Assembly (NCBI GenBank): GCA_040512755.1
Contig: JBEVEP010000361.1
Location: 1-15,872 of the forward strand
Length of the DNA: 15,872 bases
Source of the DNA: JBEVEP01 sp040512755
GTDB lineage: Bacteria; Pseudomonadota; Alphaproteobacteria; Rhizobiales; Rhizobiaceae
Reading direction: 5' to 3'
In this document: positions 1-6,230 of the stretch, piece by piece
Numbering within the stretch: position 1 is the stretch's first letter
Layout of the letters: every line of letters starts with the position of its first letter
The notes under the pieces: model-generated
The model's input: the letters and a program-made list of their open reading frames with translations, nothing else
What the model was told of the DNA's origin: nothing
The model's database searches: none
Program-made: the position numbers and the translations under genes

Positions 1-7
1 TCGGGAA

Positions 8-66
8 GCGGGGCGCTGGGTCGGTGCCCTGTTAAGTAATAATGTGGCGCCTTCCCAGCGCCCCGC
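8..66. repeat. Perfect 13-bp inverted repeat with nested 6-bp stem
   Basis: The arms GCGGGGCGCTGGG (8-20) and CCCAGCGCCCCGC (54-66) are exact reverse complements. Within the 33-nt interval, GGTGCC (23-28) pairs with GGCGCC (46-51), separated from the outer stem by 2-nt internal bulges. The apical loop is 29-45. No T-run follows on either strand, so it does not look like a simple intrinsic terminator. It could be part of a small RNA or of an mRNA leader or trailer for a gene left of the window. Confidence 0.7.
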
Positions 67-272
67 CGGTGGTCTTGCCCGATCGTCGGGGCCCCCGCGG
101 TGGCCTTTGCCGGTGCGGGGGATCCGCGAAGCGGGCCCGGGCCTCGGATGAAAATTTCCAGCCGCGTTTCCGCCACGCGACCGGCCCGGCACCGCCGCCC
201 TCCCTGATACCCGGTGCGCACCAGGTTCCCGTGAGAGCGATGCCGGGATTATGCGAGGGGCCAAAAGGGGGT

Positions 273-297
273 GGATAAAAAAATCGTTTTCTTATCC
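273..297. repeat. AT-rich hairpin
   Basis: GGATAA (273-278) and TTATCC (292-297) are exact inverted repeats, and four A/T pairs (280-283 with 287-290) continue the stem after one mismatch around a 3-nt loop. The base composition contrasts sharply with the GC-rich flanks. It sits just before the repeat cluster and may mark the end of the structured left-edge segment. Function unknown. Confidence 0.5.
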
Positions 298-352
298 GTT
301 GCTGGGGAGCCGAGACGGATGTTCCAGCTAGGCGCGCTGCGCTCCGTCCAAC

Positions 353-441
353 ACCCCTCATCCGACCTCGCCTGCGCTTCGCTCCGGCTCGGCCACCTTC
401 TCCCACAAGGGGGAGAAGGAGAGGCGCGATATCAGCGCTTC
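353..441 (+). repeat. Rhizobial intergenic palindromic repeat, copy A
   Basis: An 89-bp unit beginning ACCCCTCATCCGACC and containing CCTTCTCCC facing GGGAGAAGG, so its centre is itself palindromic. It matches copy C (577-665) at 87 of 89 positions by eye, with no gaps. This 'ACCCCTCATCC ... CTTCTCCC' element is dispersed in intergenic DNA of many Rhizobiales (recalled from family knowledge, not searched). It has no coding capacity and fits a REP-like or MITE-like element mobilised in trans. Similarity to copy C extends left for about 25 bases, including a shared CTCCGTCCA. Confidence 0.8.
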
Positions 442-474
442 AGTTAATCTCGAACGGTGGTGATTGGCCGTGGC

Positions 475-543
475 GCTGAAGCGATTCCCCCTTCTCCCCC
501 TGTGGGAGAAGGTGCCTGAGCGCAGCGAAGGCGGATGAGGGGT
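475..543 (-). repeat. Rhizobial intergenic palindromic repeat, copy B (inverted)
   Basis: Read on the minus strand, this segment repeats the core of copies A and C: ACCCCTCATCCG at its start and CACCTTCTCCCAC in the middle. It is shorter and more diverged, with an internal section where the A/C sequence CTCCGGCTCGG is replaced. Its outer end CTGAAGCG is the complement of CGCTTCAG at the end of copy A, so A and B together form an inverted-repeat unit of about 190 bp around a spacer of roughly 30 bp. Confidence 0.75.
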
Positions 544-576
544 GCTCCAGCTTGGCTGAGCCACGCTCCGTCCAGC

Positions 577-665
577 ACCCCTCATCCGACCTCGCCTGCG
601 CTTCGCTCCGGCTCGGCCACCTTCTCCCCCAAGGGGGAGAAGGAGAGGCGCCATATCAGCGCTTC
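577..665 (+). repeat. Rhizobial intergenic palindromic repeat, copy C
   Basis: This is an 89-bp direct copy of A differing at two visible positions (A to C in the CCCACAAGG box, and G to C in GGCGCGAT). Such near-identity points to recent duplication or gene conversion. It lies in the same orientation as A and opposite to B, giving an A-B'-C arrangement upstream of bacA. It may act as a transcript-end or mRNA-stability hairpin; that is inference. Confidence 0.8.
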
Positions 666-949
666 GTCCGGCAGGTCAGAGGGGGCGCGAAGGAGTGCTG
701 TTCTTATCGTTCTTCCCGGCCATGCTCGGGATAAGTATGACCAGTACGCTACCCTTGTTGGAGCAGGGCAGGTGCTGCCAGGTATCCGAGCGTTGGCATG
801 CGCAGTTCGTTGAATAGCGGCTGGCAGGCGTGAAACTGCGTTCTCAAGTCCAACGTACTGCCTGCCGGGAGGGCCATTCCCTTCCAAGGCATTTTATGAC
901 TTCATGCATAGCGCGGGTGGGGTTCTGCACGTCATAGGAAACCCACGGA
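666..949. other. Leader region upstream of bacA
   Basis: No gene is seen here. It contains a weak inverted repeat (GGCAGGC 823-829 with GCCTGCC 860-866, loop of 30 nt) that could form in a bacA leader transcript. A purine-rich AGGAA at 936-940 sits 9 nt before the bacA ATG and serves as its ribosome binding site. I found no promoter with confident -35 and -10 boxes. Confidence 0.5.
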
Positions 950-2224
950 ATGTTCATCTCATTTTTTCCGCAACCGAGGCTTTTCTTTACCTCTGCCGCA
1001 CTCTGGACCGTTGCTTGTGTCCTGATCTGGTTTCTCGGCGGAGAGCAACTCGGCGCCTATTTCGGCCTGCCGCCGGCTCCGGCTGATGCGCCGCCGGTCG
1101 TCGGCGTCTCGGTTTTCTGGTCGAAGCCCTTTCTGTGGTTCTACATCTATTTTGGCGTAGCAGCGGCCATGTTCTATTTTTTCTGGGCCCGCTATGCGCC
1201 GCACAGCTGGCAGGGTTGGTCGATCGCCGGTTCGATGCTGATCATCTTCATCACGTACTTTTCAGTCCAGGTCAGCATTGCGCTGAACAATTGGCGCGGT
1301 CCGTTCTATGACATGATTCAGGAAGCGTTGACGAAGCCAGGTTCGGTAACGACCGGACGGCTTTACGTCGGCGTGGCCACCTTCTTTCTGATCGCCTCGC
1401 TGTGGATACTCGTCGCCGTCTTTCAGCGCTTTTTCACGAGCCATTACGTGTTTCGCTGGCGAACGGCGATGAACGACTATTACATCGGGCATTGGACGCG
1501 ACTGCGGCACATCGAGGGCGCTTCGCAACGCGTCCAGGAAGATACAATGCGCTTCGCCTCGATCACCGAAAGCCTGGGTGTTGCACTGATCGACTCGGTC
1601 ATGACACTGATCGCGTTTCTGCCTGTGCTTGCGATGTTGTCCCGCCATGTCAGCGAATTGCCGATTGTCGGAGCAATTCCCTATCCGCTGGTCCTCGCCG
1701 CAATCTTCTGGTCGTTGTTCGGAACGTTCGTGCTCGCAGTGGTCGGTGTCAAACTGCCCGGTCTCGAATTTCGCAATCAACGCGTCGAAGCCGCCTTCCG
1801 CAAGGAGCTCGTGTATGGCGAGGACAACGAAAGTCGAGCGCAGCCCCAGACATTAACGGAATTGTTCAACAATGTTAGAACGAATTATTTCAGGCTTTAC
1901 TTCAACTACGTCTATTTCAACGTTGCGAGATACTTGTACATTCAGACAGACGTCATCTTCCCAACCTTCATTCTTGTTCCGACAATTGCTGCAGGCCGGA
2001 TAACATTCGGCGTTATGCAGCAGATACTGGCTGCATTCAATCAGGTCGCGTCATCCTTTCAGTACCTGGTCAATTCGTGGCCGACGATCGTTGAGTTGAT
2101 CTCGATCTACAAACGTCTCCGTGCGTTCGAAGCGACGCTTTACGGTGAGCCGCTCCCGGACATCGATCAGGTATATCTGCGGCGCAAGGAGGAGGTCGGA
2201 GAGCGCGAGGCGGCTACGCCGTAG
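950..2224 (+). CDS. bacA: BacA/SbmA-family peptide antibiotic transporter
   Basis: A 424-aa inner-membrane protein of the SbmA/BacA family, which imports peptides such as bleomycin, microcins, proline-rich and NCR peptides using the proton gradient. The start MFISFFPQP matches the family's MFKSFFPKP opening, and AGGAA at 936-940 supports this ATG. Hydrophobic segments lie near residues 12-30, 60-80, 92-112, 138-158, 209-230, 245-266 and 335-355. Family signatures are FRWRTAMNDYY (168-178), HIEGASQRVQEDTMRFAS (187-204), GLEFRNQRVEAA (271-282) and YKRLRAFE (387-394). Q193, R284 and R389 fall at the same numbers as residues I recall from mutational work on Sinorhizobium meliloti BacA. There is no fused ATPase domain, which separates it from the longer BacA-like ABC proteins. 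In rhizobia BacA is needed for bacteroid survival in some legumes and for very-long-chain fatty acid modification of lipid A; whether this host is a symbiont cannot be seen. The gene appears monocistronic. Confidence 0.95.
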   Translation: MFISFFPQPRLFFTSAALWTVACVLIWFLGGEQLGAYFGLPPAPADAPPVVGVSVFWSKPFLWFYIYFGVAAAMFYFFWARYAPHSWQGWSIAGSMLIIFITYFSVQVSIALNNWRGPFYDMIQEALTKPGSVTTGRLYVGVATFFLIASLWILVAVFQRFFTSHYVFRWRTAMNDYYIGHWTRLRHIEGASQRVQEDTMRFASITESLGVALIDSVMTLIAFLPVLAMLSRHVSELPIVGAIPYPLVLAAIFWSLFGTFVLAVVGVKLPGLEFRNQRVEAAFRKELVYGEDNESRAQPQTLTELFNNVRTNYFRLYFNYVYFNVARYLYIQTDVIFPTFILVPTIAAGRITFGVMQQILAAFNQVASSFQYLVNSWPTIVELISIYKRLRAFEATLYGEPLPDIDQVYLRRKEEVGEREAATP

Positions 2225-2232
2225 CGCGATCA

Positions 2233-3228
2233 CTATCCGGCCACGGCCGTATCTGCAGTGCCCGTTGGAAGGCGTGGCTGAGCCCGCTTCAGATAATCGC
2301 GGTAGCTGACGCACGCCACATCTGGCTTGCTGCAAACCTCGTTCGCAAAACGCTCGAGTGCGCGCCAGTAGGCGCCGCCGTTCATCAACGTAAAGTGAAA
2401 GCCGACCTGAAAGGGTACGCGCTCGCCGTTGTATTCGGCGTTGAACGAGGCGAGGAACGCGTCGTAGGCGCGGTCCTCGAACTCCTTGGTCTGGCCGGGC
2501 CGCTCGAACCCGCCGGAATGGCGAACGAACAGATTGTAATCCATCGCGATCACGCGGCGTGAAGCGGGACCCTCGGAGATTTGCGGCAGAGCAAACCTCG
2601 CGATTCCACTTCCGATTGCCGGCTCGGAGGGCCCGCGCGAGATCCCGCTCGCGTCATAGGAGAGCCCTGCATCAGCAAGCGCCGGATAAAGACTTTTGCC
2701 GGTCGAAAGGTAGGGAGCACGGAAGCCTTTGATCTCTTCGTTTGCGAAGTGCTGCCAGCCTTGCGGTTCGCCCGCGATGCCGTTGATCAGGTAAGCATCG
2801 CGCAGAATTGTCGTGAACATCGTGAATTCGCGCAGCCAATCCGCTTTGCTCCATCGCGCACCGTCAAAATGGCCGCAGGCATGACTGGCGATTTCGTGCC
2901 CCTCGGCGCGCGCTGACCAAATCTCGTCGAGACGTTCGGAAACCTCTTGCCTGGTCAGCGCGAACCCGACGTTCGATCTGCCGGAAGCCGAGCCGGGTGG
3001 ACGGTAATGGCGACGTGTTTCCGGCGAGAGCAGGAAAACGCAGGACAGGAAGTAGGTGAATTTGGCGCCGGTCTTCGCAGCGAGTGCGCGGCTGCGTTTC
3101 CACTGCGCGACATCATGTGCGCCGTCGAAAGAGATGATCACATACTGCGTACGCTGAGCTGCGGCCGACGGCGCAACTCCGGCAAGCAAAGCGGGCGCTA
3201 TCGCGCAGAGACGCAGGACTACCGACAT
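2233..3228 (-). CDS. Secreted polysaccharide deacetylase-like protein (NodB/CE4 fold)
   Basis: A 331-aa protein with a probable signal peptide (about residues 1-24, ending SAAAQ), hence periplasmic or secreted. Deacetylase motifs appear in order: SFDGAHD (33-39) at the TFDDG position, SHACGH (115-120) giving the His-x3-His metal pair, GFRAPY (168-173) for the RxPY motif, and GFHF (277-280) as a possible catalytic-His motif. The second Asp of the usual motif 1 is Gly here, so metal binding may use D35 with H116 and H120 or a variant set. Family members remove acetyl groups from chitin, peptidoglycan or capsule sugars; the substrate is not evident. The gene converges on bacA with only 8 nt between stops. 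The ATG at 3226-3228 has no strong ribosome binding site, but the signal peptide begins there. No rhizobial nod genes lie nearby, so calling it NodB would be unjustified. Confidence 0.8.
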   Translation of the reverse strand: MSVVLRLCAIAPALLAGVAPSAAAQRTQYVIISFDGAHDVAQWKRSRALAAKTGAKFTYFLSCVFLLSPETRRHYRPPGSASGRSNVGFALTRQEVSERLDEIWSARAEGHEIASHACGHFDGARWSKADWLREFTMFTTILRDAYLINGIAGEPQGWQHFANEEIKGFRAPYLSTGKSLYPALADAGLSYDASGISRGPSEPAIGSGIARFALPQISEGPASRRVIAMDYNLFVRHSGGFERPGQTKEFEDRAYDAFLASFNAEYNGERVPFQVGFHFTLMNGGAYWRALERFANEVCSKPDVACVSYRDYLKRAQPRLPTGTADTAVAG

Positions 3229-3365
3229 AGCGCGTTCCGACTCTCGTGATCGAATAGGGCAGTCGCTAGCTCGGTTGAAAATATGGCGTCAATGCGTCCC
3301 TTGCCGAGTTGCGTTGGACGCGCGTCGGTTTTGCAGTAGGTTCCGGCCACACAGGGGACGGTGCG

Positions 3366-3932
3366 ATGCTGTTGCTGATCGTTGGTCTGGTCGTTTTTCT
3401 CGGCATCCATTCAGTGCGCATCCTGGCGCCGGAATGGCGCGACGCGCAGCGTGAAAGACTCGGTGAGGGCCGGTGGAAAGGGCTCTATTCTCTCGCGTCG
3501 CTGGCGGGGTTCGTTCTCGTGGTGTGGGGCTACGCGCGCGCCTGGCCAGTTGCTCCGGTGCTTTACGAGCCGCCGGTTTTCATGAAGCACATCACCCTTG
3601 CGTTGATGTTGCCGGCGATGATCGCGGTTATGGTGTTCAACCTGCCGCCGGGGAGGCTCAAACCAGCACTCAAGCACCCGCTGCTCGTCGCAACCAAGAT
3701 CTGGGCGTTCGCGCATCTGTTGGCAAACGGCGATCTGGCATCGTTGCTGCTGTTCGGCAGTTTCCTTGGCTGGGCTGTCCTGGACCGCATCGCCGCAGGC
3801 CGTCGTGGTGACAAGATTCCGGAGGCAGGCCCGGTGAAATGGGATATCATCGCCGTTGCTTCCGGAAGCGTGCTCTATGTTCTGTTCATTTGGAAGCTGC
3901 ATTACTGGCTGTTCGGGGTGACGCCGATCTGA
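3366..3932 (+). CDS. NnrU-family integral membrane protein
   Basis: A 188-aa polytopic membrane protein of the NnrU family, related to the plant carotenoid isomerase Z-ISO. NnrU was first described next to nitrite and nitric-oxide reductase genes in denitrifiers, but family members are widespread in alphaproteobacteria without denitrification. Visible features are hydrophobic helices near residues 1-15, 40-58, 75-93, 107-121, 125-141 and the C-terminus, and the signature HPLLVATKIWAFAHLLANGD at 104-123. Histidines H15, H75, H104 and H117 are candidate heme or metal ligands by analogy with Z-ISO. I chose the ATG at 3366 because GGGGA at 3354-3358 lies 7 nt upstream and the hydrophobic helix starts there; an upstream in-frame ATG at 3309 would add 19 hydrophilic residues without a ribosome binding site. 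No denitrification genes are nearby. Confidence 0.85.
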   Translation: MLLLIVGLVVFLGIHSVRILAPEWRDAQRERLGEGRWKGLYSLASLAGFVLVVWGYARAWPVAPVLYEPPVFMKHITLALMLPAMIAVMVFNLPPGRLKPALKHPLLVATKIWAFAHLLANGDLASLLLFGSFLGWAVLDRIAAGRRGDKIPEAGPVKWDIIAVASGSVLYVLFIWKLHYWLFGVTPI

Positions 3933-3998
3933 ACCTTTCCTGAATTTGCGCTCTGCCTCTTCCATGGCGACAAGATTCCGCCTAAACGCAGGCACGAC

Positions 3999-4018
3999 AA
4001 AAAGTCCCGTCGCGGGAC
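3999..4018 (-). terminator. Intrinsic-terminator-like hairpin facing left
   Basis: GTCCCG (4004-4009) and CGGGAC (4013-4018) form a perfect 6-bp GC-rich stem with a TCG loop. Five A residues precede it on the plus strand (3999-4003), so read on the minus strand it is a hairpin followed by TTTTT. No minus-strand gene is seen immediately upstream of it, so it would stop antisense transcription from the TPR/der side. Alternatively it is a leader hairpin about 25 nt before the TPR start. Confidence 0.4.
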
Positions 4019-4043
4019 GCAAGAAAGATTCTGGTTTGGGTTG

Positions 4044-4709
4044 ATGTCAGACGACCATTTTATCCGCGAGGTGAACGAAGAGCTTCGCAAGGACCAGGCG
4101 AAGGCATTGTGGGACCGCTATGGTCCCATCGCACTCGCCGCCGCAGTGCTCATCGTTCTCGCGACGGCAGCCTATGTCGGTTACAACTACTGGATCGAAA
4201 CGCGGGCTGGCCGCTCGGGCGACGCATTTTCGCAGGCTCTCAGGCTGGCGAATGACGGCAAAAACGATGAGGCGCTGAAGGCCTTCGAGACGCTGGAGGC
4301 TGAAGGTCATGGCGCCTATCCGGTTCTCGCGCGGCTGCGCTCCGCGACTGTTCTTATCGGCAAGGGAGACTTTTCCGGCGCGGTCGCGGCTTTCGACGCC
4401 GTGTCCAATGACGGTTCCATTCCGCCCGCCATTCGTGACATAGCGCGGCTTCGAGCCGGCCTCGTGCTCGTCGATCATGGCACTTACGCGGACGTCTCAT
4501 CTCGCGTCGAGACCCTCGCGGCAGACACAAATCCACTGCGCCACTCGGCTCGCGAGCTGCTGGCCCTCTCGGCCTGGAAAGACGGCCGATCCGCCGACGC
4601 GCTCAAGCTTACCGAACAGATCTCCGCCGACGATGCCGCGCCGCGCAATGTCCGCGAACGGGCCAATCTTCTGTCCGAACTGATCCGCGGTTCGGGCAAC
4701 GCGTCCTGA
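4044..4709 (+). CDS. Membrane-anchored TPR protein, YfgM-like (PF09976-type)
   Basis: A 221-aa protein with a short charged cytoplasmic N-terminus (EVNEELRKDQAKALWDRYG), one transmembrane helix at about residues 27-49, and an alpha-helical periplasmic part with tetratricopeptide-like repeats (for example the NDGKNDEALKAFETL stretch near 70-84 and KGDFSGAVAAFDAV later). This is the layout of E. coli YfgM, a periplasmic chaperone-network partner of PpiD and the SecYEG translocon, which is likewise encoded close to der. In E. coli bamB lies between the two genes; here it is absent. A TTG at 4041 could also start the frame, but the adjacent ATG at 4044 is preferred; no clear ribosome binding site is visible. 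Its stop lies 9 nt before der, so the two genes are probably co-transcribed. Confidence 0.8.
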   Translation: MSDDHFIREVNEELRKDQAKALWDRYGPIALAAAVLIVLATAAYVGYNYWIETRAGRSGDAFSQALRLANDGKNDEALKAFETLEAEGHGAYPVLARLRSATVLIGKGDFSGAVAAFDAVSNDGSIPPAIRDIARLRAGLVLVDHGTYADVSSRVETLAADTNPLRHSARELLALSAWKDGRSADALKLTEQISADDAAPRNVRERANLLSELIRGSGNAS

Positions 4710-4718
4710 TCGCGCGCG

Positions 4719-6146
4719 ATGAGCTTCAAGGTCGCCATCATCGGCCGGCCCAACGTCGGCAAGTCCACGCTGTTCAACCGCCTTGCCGGCAGGAAGCTTG
4801 CGTTGGTCGATGACACACCGGGCGTAACGCGCGATCGCCGTGTTCATCCGGCCAAGCTCTACGACCTGCGCTTCGATGTCATCGACACAGCCGGTTTCGA
4901 GGACGCCGCCGCGGCGACCTTACAGGGCCGTATGCGCGTGCAAACCGAAACGGCGATCCAGGAAGCCGATTTGATCTTCTTTCTCATCGACGCGAAATCC
5001 GGCATTCTGCCGGATGACCGCACCTTCGCGGACATAGTCAGGCGCTCCGGAAAACCGGTCGTGCTGGTGGCCAACAAGGCGGAGGCGCGGGGTGCGCAAG
5101 GCGGCATGCTGGAGAGCTGGGAACTCGGTCTCGGCGAGCCGGTGCCGGTTTCGGCCGAGCACGGCCAGGGTCTTCCGGACCTTCGCGATGCCGTTATCGC
5201 AGCGATCGGCGAAGAGCGCGCCTTGGGTGAAGAAGAAGACGAGATCGTTGCTGAGAGCGAACCGCTGCTGGGCGATGACGTGGATCCCGACGCCGATGAA
5301 GCGGGAAGCTACGACGAAACCAAGCCGATGCGGATCGCGGTGGTCGGACGGCCGAATTCCGGCAAGTCGACACTGATCAACGCGCTGATCGGCGAGGAAC
5401 GCCTCCTGACCGGGCCGGAAGCGGGCATCACGCGGGACTCCATTTCTGTCGACTGGGAATGGCAGGACCGCAAGATAAAGCTCTTCGATACTGCGGGAAT
5501 GCGCCGCAAGGCCAAGGTCCAGGAAAAACTCGAAAAGCTTTCGGTGGCGGACGGATTGCGAGCGATCCGCTTTGCCGAAGTCGTGATCGTTGTCCTCGAT
5601 GCCACGATTCCCTTCGAGAAACAGGACCTTCAGATCGCTGACCTCATCATCCGTGAGGGCAGGGCGCTCGTCATTGCTTTTAACAAATGGGACCTGATCG
5701 ATCACCCGCAGGAGAAGCTCGCCGAATTGCGTGAGATGACCGAAAGGCTTCTTCCGCAGGTGCGCGGGCTTCAGGCGGTGACCATTTCCGCCGAGACGGG
5801 CCGCGGCCTCGACAAACTGATGGCCGCTGTCATCAAGACCCATCAGGTCTGGAACCGGCGGGTGTCGACAGGCCGGTTGAACCGCTGGCTGGAAGGCGTG
5901 CTCGCCCATCATCCACCGCCTGCGGTCGCCGGCCGCCGTCTCAAGATCAAATATGTCACACAGGCCAAGACGAGGCCGCCGGGATTCGTCCTCTCCTGCT
6001 CGCGGCCCGAAGCGATGCCGCAATCCTATGTGCGCTATCTCGTGAACAATTTGCGCGAGGCATTTGACATGCCGGGCGTGCCGATCCGTGTCGCGTTCCG
6101 CGCCTCCGAAAACCCCTTCGCCGGCAAGTCGAAGAAACGCGGCTGA
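4719..6146 (+). CDS. der: Ribosome biogenesis GTPase Der (EngA)
   Basis: A 475-aa tandem GTPase needed for assembly of the 50S ribosomal subunit; normally essential. Domain 1 has the P-loop GRPNVGKST (9-17), DTAG (56-59) and NKAE (119-122). An acidic linker (about 165-200) leads to domain 2 with GRPNSGKST (210-218), DTAG (257-260) and NKWD (322-325). A C-terminal KH-like RNA-binding domain (about 375-465) ends in a basic GKSKKRG tail. The first domain has Glu in place of Asp at the last position of the guanine-specificity NKxD motif, which I recall as common in alphaproteobacterial Der. The linker is longer and more acidic than the minimum. The ATG at 4719 has no ribosome binding site and follows the TPR stop by 9 nt, which suggests translational coupling. 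The gene converges on the GH127 gene across an 84-bp gap without a clear terminator. Confidence 0.98.
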   Translation: MSFKVAIIGRPNVGKSTLFNRLAGRKLALVDDTPGVTRDRRVHPAKLYDLRFDVIDTAGFEDAAAATLQGRMRVQTETAIQEADLIFFLIDAKSGILPDDRTFADIVRRSGKPVVLVANKAEARGAQGGMLESWELGLGEPVPVSAEHGQGLPDLRDAVIAAIGEERALGEEEDEIVAESEPLLGDDVDPDADEAGSYDETKPMRIAVVGRPNSGKSTLINALIGEERLLTGPEAGITRDSISVDWEWQDRKIKLFDTAGMRRKAKVQEKLEKLSVADGLRAIRFAEVVIVVLDATIPFEKQDLQIADLIIREGRALVIAFNKWDLIDHPQEKLAELREMTERLLPQVRGLQAVTISAETGRGLDKLMAAVIKTHQVWNRRVSTGRLNRWLEGVLAHHPPPAVAGRRLKIKYVTQAKTRPPGFVLSCSRPEAMPQSYVRYLVNNLREAFDMPGVPIRVAFRASENPFAGKSKKRG

Positions 6147-6230
6147 GCGGCAGAGTAGTGATTCCGGTTACGAGTCGATGGGTCTGATGCTGGGTCGTCG
6201 CTCGACCTGGCGGCTCTCTACTCCGTTAGA

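Larger units (their letters stand above)
1..352. other. Gene-less GC-rich stretch with candidate structured RNA
   Basis: No convincing protein gene lies here; short open frames exist on both strands but have arginine/proline/glycine-rich compositions typical of non-coding high-GC DNA. The left edge folds strongly: positions 8-20 and 54-66 are a perfect 13-bp inverted repeat, and inside it 23-28 pairs with 46-51 (one G-U), leaving a 17-nt AT-rich loop. An outer 5-bp pairing (1-5 with 78-82) may close it. A second hairpin pairs 92-98 with 115-121, and 213-222 is a 10-bp palindrome. This much nested pairing suggests a structured RNA, but I could not match it to tmRNA, RNase P RNA or SRP RNA motifs, and the upstream context is missing. 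Confidence 0.4.

Noticed and set aside
1..122. 6S RNA, tmRNA, RNase P RNA or SRP RNA
   Set aside because: No diagnostic motif of tmRNA, RNase P or SRP RNA was found. The AATGTGGCGCC stretch recalls part of E. coli 6S RNA, but the perfect 13-bp stem and missing upstream half do not let me support that call.
32..406. 124-codon minus-strand frame and the opposing 78-codon plus-strand frame
   Set aside because: Arg/Gly/Pro-rich, run into the repeat element, and no ribosome binding site or domain; more likely non-coding DNA.
353..665. Possible CRISPR array from the repeated units
   Set aside because: Only three copies, one inverted, with unequal spacing and 89-bp repeat length; there are no cas genes.
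2233..3228. NodB chitooligosaccharide deacetylase
   Set aside because: It carries a signal peptide, lacks the standard TFDDG motif and has no nodABC neighbours.
3314..3342. Promoter TTGGAC-17 nt-TAGGTT before the NnrU gene
   Set aside because: The boxes are weak, and the resulting leader would place the start of transcription only a few bases before the ribosome binding site.
4920..6023. A 367-codon minus-strand open frame inside der
   Set aside because: Der is unmistakable on the plus strand with both GTPase domains; the antisense frame is His/Arg/Asp-rich and unlike any family I know.
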